Origin: Xanthobacteraceae bacterium
GTDB lineage: Bacteria; Pseudomonadota; Alphaproteobacteria; Rhizobiales; Xanthobacteraceae
NCBI GenBank assembly: GCA_030037185.1
Contig: JASHRR010000514.1
Span: 1-6,725 of the forward strand
Reading direction: 5' to 3'
DNA length: 6,725 bases
Shown here: piece by piece, positions 5,316 through 6,725 of the stretch
How positions within the stretch are numbered: the stretch's first letter is position 1
Layout of the letters: each line of letters starts with the position of its first letter
The notes under the pieces: generated by a model
What the model was told of the DNA's origin: nothing
Databases searched by the model: none
The model's input: only the letters and a program-made list of their open reading frames with translations
Position numbers and translations under genes: made by a program

Positions 5316-5384
5316 ATGTTGCGCCGCTCGTTCTTCTCCGCGATGGAGTTGGGGTCATACGACGAAGCAGCAGCGTGGTGGTGA
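5316..5384 (+). CDS. Possible 22-residue peptide with E-x3-Y motif
   Basis: ATG at 5316 is preceded by AAGGAAG (5301-5307) at 8 nt, a fair ribosome site. The peptide begins MLRRSFFSAM, continues ELGSYDEAAA and ends in Trp-Trp before TGA. ELGSY has the Glu-x3-Tyr spacing of the PQQ precursor PqqA, and the size is similar, but the rest does not match PqqA and no pqq genes are in view. It may be a leader or orphan peptide, or chance. It lies inside no recognised gene. Confidence 0.22.
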   Translation: MLRRSFFSAMELGSYDEAAAWW

Positions 5385-5739
5385 CGACTCTTATGGCGAT
5401 TGAGCCCGGGGTTTCCGAACATCGCCGCAAAGACGCTCCTGCTCCAGACACGCGACCGATTCGCGACTACGTCGAGGGCGAGCGGTTAGCGCACCTCTGA
5501 CGTCGGAAGTGCATGACTGCATACCGAATCATCCTTGAGGCAAAAGATTTCGAGCACTGGGAGCGCGGGCAAAGCCAAGGATGCGGCGGCGCGGTAGCCA
5601 GCATGGTGTGTCGTTAAGTGGAACAAATTCAACTATGGGGATTGACCGCCGAAGGCAATCCGGGTTGCGGTCGCATTTGCAAGGCGGCGGCAGATCAGCA
5701 TAGACGCCATCGCGCCTTCCTAATGCCCCGGAGGTCGCC
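5385..5739. other. No convincing gene
   Basis: A 34-residue frame at 5513-5617 (plus, starting MTAYRIILEAKDFEHWERGQ) and a GTG-started frame at 5618-5803 are open but have no good ribosome sites and no recognisable features. No terminator or repeat was seen. Confidence 0.3.
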
Positions 5740-6042
5740 TTGTCCGATGCACTCATTTCCCATATGCGCATTGCCCGCCGAAGGCTCGGCAGCGCGGGCG
5801 TGAATCACTTTCTACGCGCCTTCGCAGCGAACGACCATGCGATCGAAGCTCGGGCATTGTTGGCGAACCCGCGCACAGCATCCTCCTGCACGCTCTGCGA
5901 CGATCGCATAGGCGGATCAGGCGGGCCGCAGCCAAGGGACTTTTGTTCGTTCGCAGCACAGAAAAGTGGAATACCAACCTTCATGCCATCGGGTAGCGGT
6001 CGAGTGTTACTTTTGGGCTGCCGTGCGTGCCCCTTGGGTTGA
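5740..6042 (+). CDS. Possible 100-residue hypothetical protein with two CxxC pairs
   Basis: A TTG at 5740 is preceded by GGAGGT at 5730-5735, a strong Shine-Dalgarno set slightly close. The first 45 residues look natural (SDALISHMRIARRRLGSAGV, then NHFLRAFAANDHAIEARALL), helical and basic. C50-T-L-C53 and C94-R-A-C97 would give four cysteines spaced as in a zinc ribbon, with an extra Cys69. The second half is glycine- and proline-rich and less protein-like, so the frame may be broken or fortuitous. The family is not recognised, and there are no neighbours to give context. Confidence 0.27.
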   Translation: MSDALISHMRIARRRLGSAGVNHFLRAFAANDHAIEARALLANPRTASSCTLCDDRIGGSGGPQPRDFCSFAAQKSGIPTFMPSGSGRVLLLGCRACPLG

Positions 6043-6479
6043 CCGCCCATAGCAGTGGTCGTGGTGCGAGTCAGTGGTGGACCGGCGACAGTTCCGGCGG
6101 GCAACCAGTTGACGGTTGGTGTCAGTGTCCATCGCTAACCCCATCCACCGTCGGTTGGCGAAAATTCATCGCCCGCAATCCAAACGGAAAGCCAGGGCGC
6201 TATGCTGGGTGGTTTTCCGACATGATCGGGCATCCGGTTCGCCGCAAGAATGCTCCTGCCGGACACGGCCGATTTGTTATTAGCGGGTCATCCCCAAAGT
6301 TATCCACAGGGCGTGACCTATTCGGGATGGCGAGTTAAGGGGTGGTTTTCGCCTATTTTGGCGCGAACAGCACCGATTCCGAGCGCCTTTGATGGATCCC
6401 CGTTCGACCGGGATTGTACTTTCTGTTTAGTTCCTCACCGGCCCCTGGCCGACCCGCCCTGCATGAAACGGGCTTTCGA
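6043..6479. other. No convincing gene; contains a DnaA-box match
   Basis: No frame here looks coding. TTATCCACA at 6300-6308 matches the consensus DnaA box exactly, but it is single, with no AT-rich unwinding region or box cluster, so a replication origin is not supported. The stretch CACCGATTCCGAG near 6369-6382 resembles subterminal repeats recalled from IS21-family ends; this is weak. Confidence 0.35.
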
Positions 6480-6656
6480 CCGTTGCGTGTCTGTCATATG
6501 ATTGTACCGCTGTCGGCATAGAGGTCACCCCGGGGTACCTCGAACACCCTCACTGAAGCCAATGGGCGGCACAGCCGTCCCCGGAGCCCGTTTCCCAGAG
6601 TTCATCCGTGAGAGGTCCCCACGCCGGCAGTGCAGGCAGGCGCGAAAGGGAAAACG
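6480..6656 (+). ncRNA. Probable bridge-RNA-bearing left end of an IS110-family element
   Basis: In IS110-group elements the untranslated region of roughly 170-200 nt before the transposase encodes a structured bridge RNA that pairs with the target and donor sites. The same position here is non-coding and can fold: GGGCGGC (6564-6570) with GCCGTCC (6574-6580) around ACA, and a self-complementary ACCCCGGGGT at 6526-6535. The ends are estimates; the element boundary is not visible, since IS110 members lack obvious terminal repeats. If the element belongs to the IS1111 subgroup, the RNA would lie downstream instead. Confidence 0.35.
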
Positions 6657-6725
6657 ATGGACGTGATGCATGAGCGGGTTGCCGGTCTTGATGTGCACAA
6701 GGAGACGATCGTCGCCTGCGTACGG
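6657..6725 (+). CDS. IS110-family transposase, N-terminal 23 codons, runs off right edge
   Basis: The frame from ATG at 6657 reads MDVMHERVAGLDVHKETIVA then CVR to the window end. ERVAGLDVHKETIVACVR is the characteristic start of IS110-family recombinases. Asp12 in GLDVHK is the first acidic residue of the RuvC-like DEDD catalytic site that cuts DNA without a DDE chemistry; the second domain with the catalytic serine lies outside the window. A purine-rich AAAGGGAAAACG precedes the ATG. Whether the copy is intact cannot be seen. Confidence 0.88.
   Translation, partial: MDVMHERVAGLDVHKETIVACVR

Noticed and set aside
5168..5500. 110-residue plus-strand open frame
   Set aside because: Third-position GC is not raised, there are no domains, and an alternative relic on the other strand overlaps it.
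6300..6420. IS21-family terminal remnant
   Set aside because: CACCGATTCCG and surrounding bases recall IS21 ends, but no repeated copies or istA/istB coding were found.
1..6725. tRNA, rRNA, CRISPR array, or toxin-antitoxin pair
   Set aside because: No cloverleaf, rRNA-like segment or regularly spaced repeat series was seen; the two small candidate genes at 2024-2410 are convergent, not operonic, so they do not form a typical toxin-antitoxin unit.

Overview
The window looks like a gene-poor accessory stretch of a GC-rich alphaproteobacterial chromosome, most likely Bradyrhizobium or a close relative. Three things point there: a small Omp25/RopB-like outer-membrane beta-barrel protein whose mature N-terminus begins ADLPVKAP, a secreted caspase-like (peptidase C14) protein with the trailing modules usual in that group, and a perfect FixK-type TTGC-N6-GCAA box. 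Both edges are insertion sequences: a 5'-truncated DDE transposase fragment on the left (minus strand) and the start of an IS110-family transposase on the right (plus strand).

Layout. Positions 1-237 hold the transposase fragment. At 465-678 (minus) there is a possible small one-helix membrane protein gene broken by a +1 frame change. A plus-strand hairpin with a T-tract at 774-801 has no recognised gene ahead of it. The region 915-1038 is a compact regulatory region (FixK-like box, 18-bp palindrome, Shine-Dalgarno) in front of the beta-barrel gene at 1039-1701, which ends in a strong intrinsic terminator. Two small candidate genes follow: a 40-residue membrane peptide (2024-2146, plus) and a 72-residue charged helical protein (2192-2410, minus) whose start is fixed by a near-perfect Shine-Dalgarno. 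Positions 2411-3398 hold no convincing gene but are rich in palindromes, AT-rich TTAAC motifs and a run of six hairpins, two of them copies of one family exactly 180 nt apart. The caspase-like gene occupies 3399-4877 (minus). Positions 4878-6479 look like decayed or non-coding DNA with only weak small-ORF candidates. The IS110 5' region (about 6480-6656), where a bridge RNA would be expected, and the first 23 transposase codons close the window.

The genes do not form an operon. The beta-barrel gene and the caspase-like gene are independently transcribed envelope or periplasm-directed products. The clearest points of interest are the regulatory region of the beta-barrel gene, the hairpin array at 2994-3367, the possible bridge RNA, and reading frames at the window edges that are open but have no terminal stop within the window.
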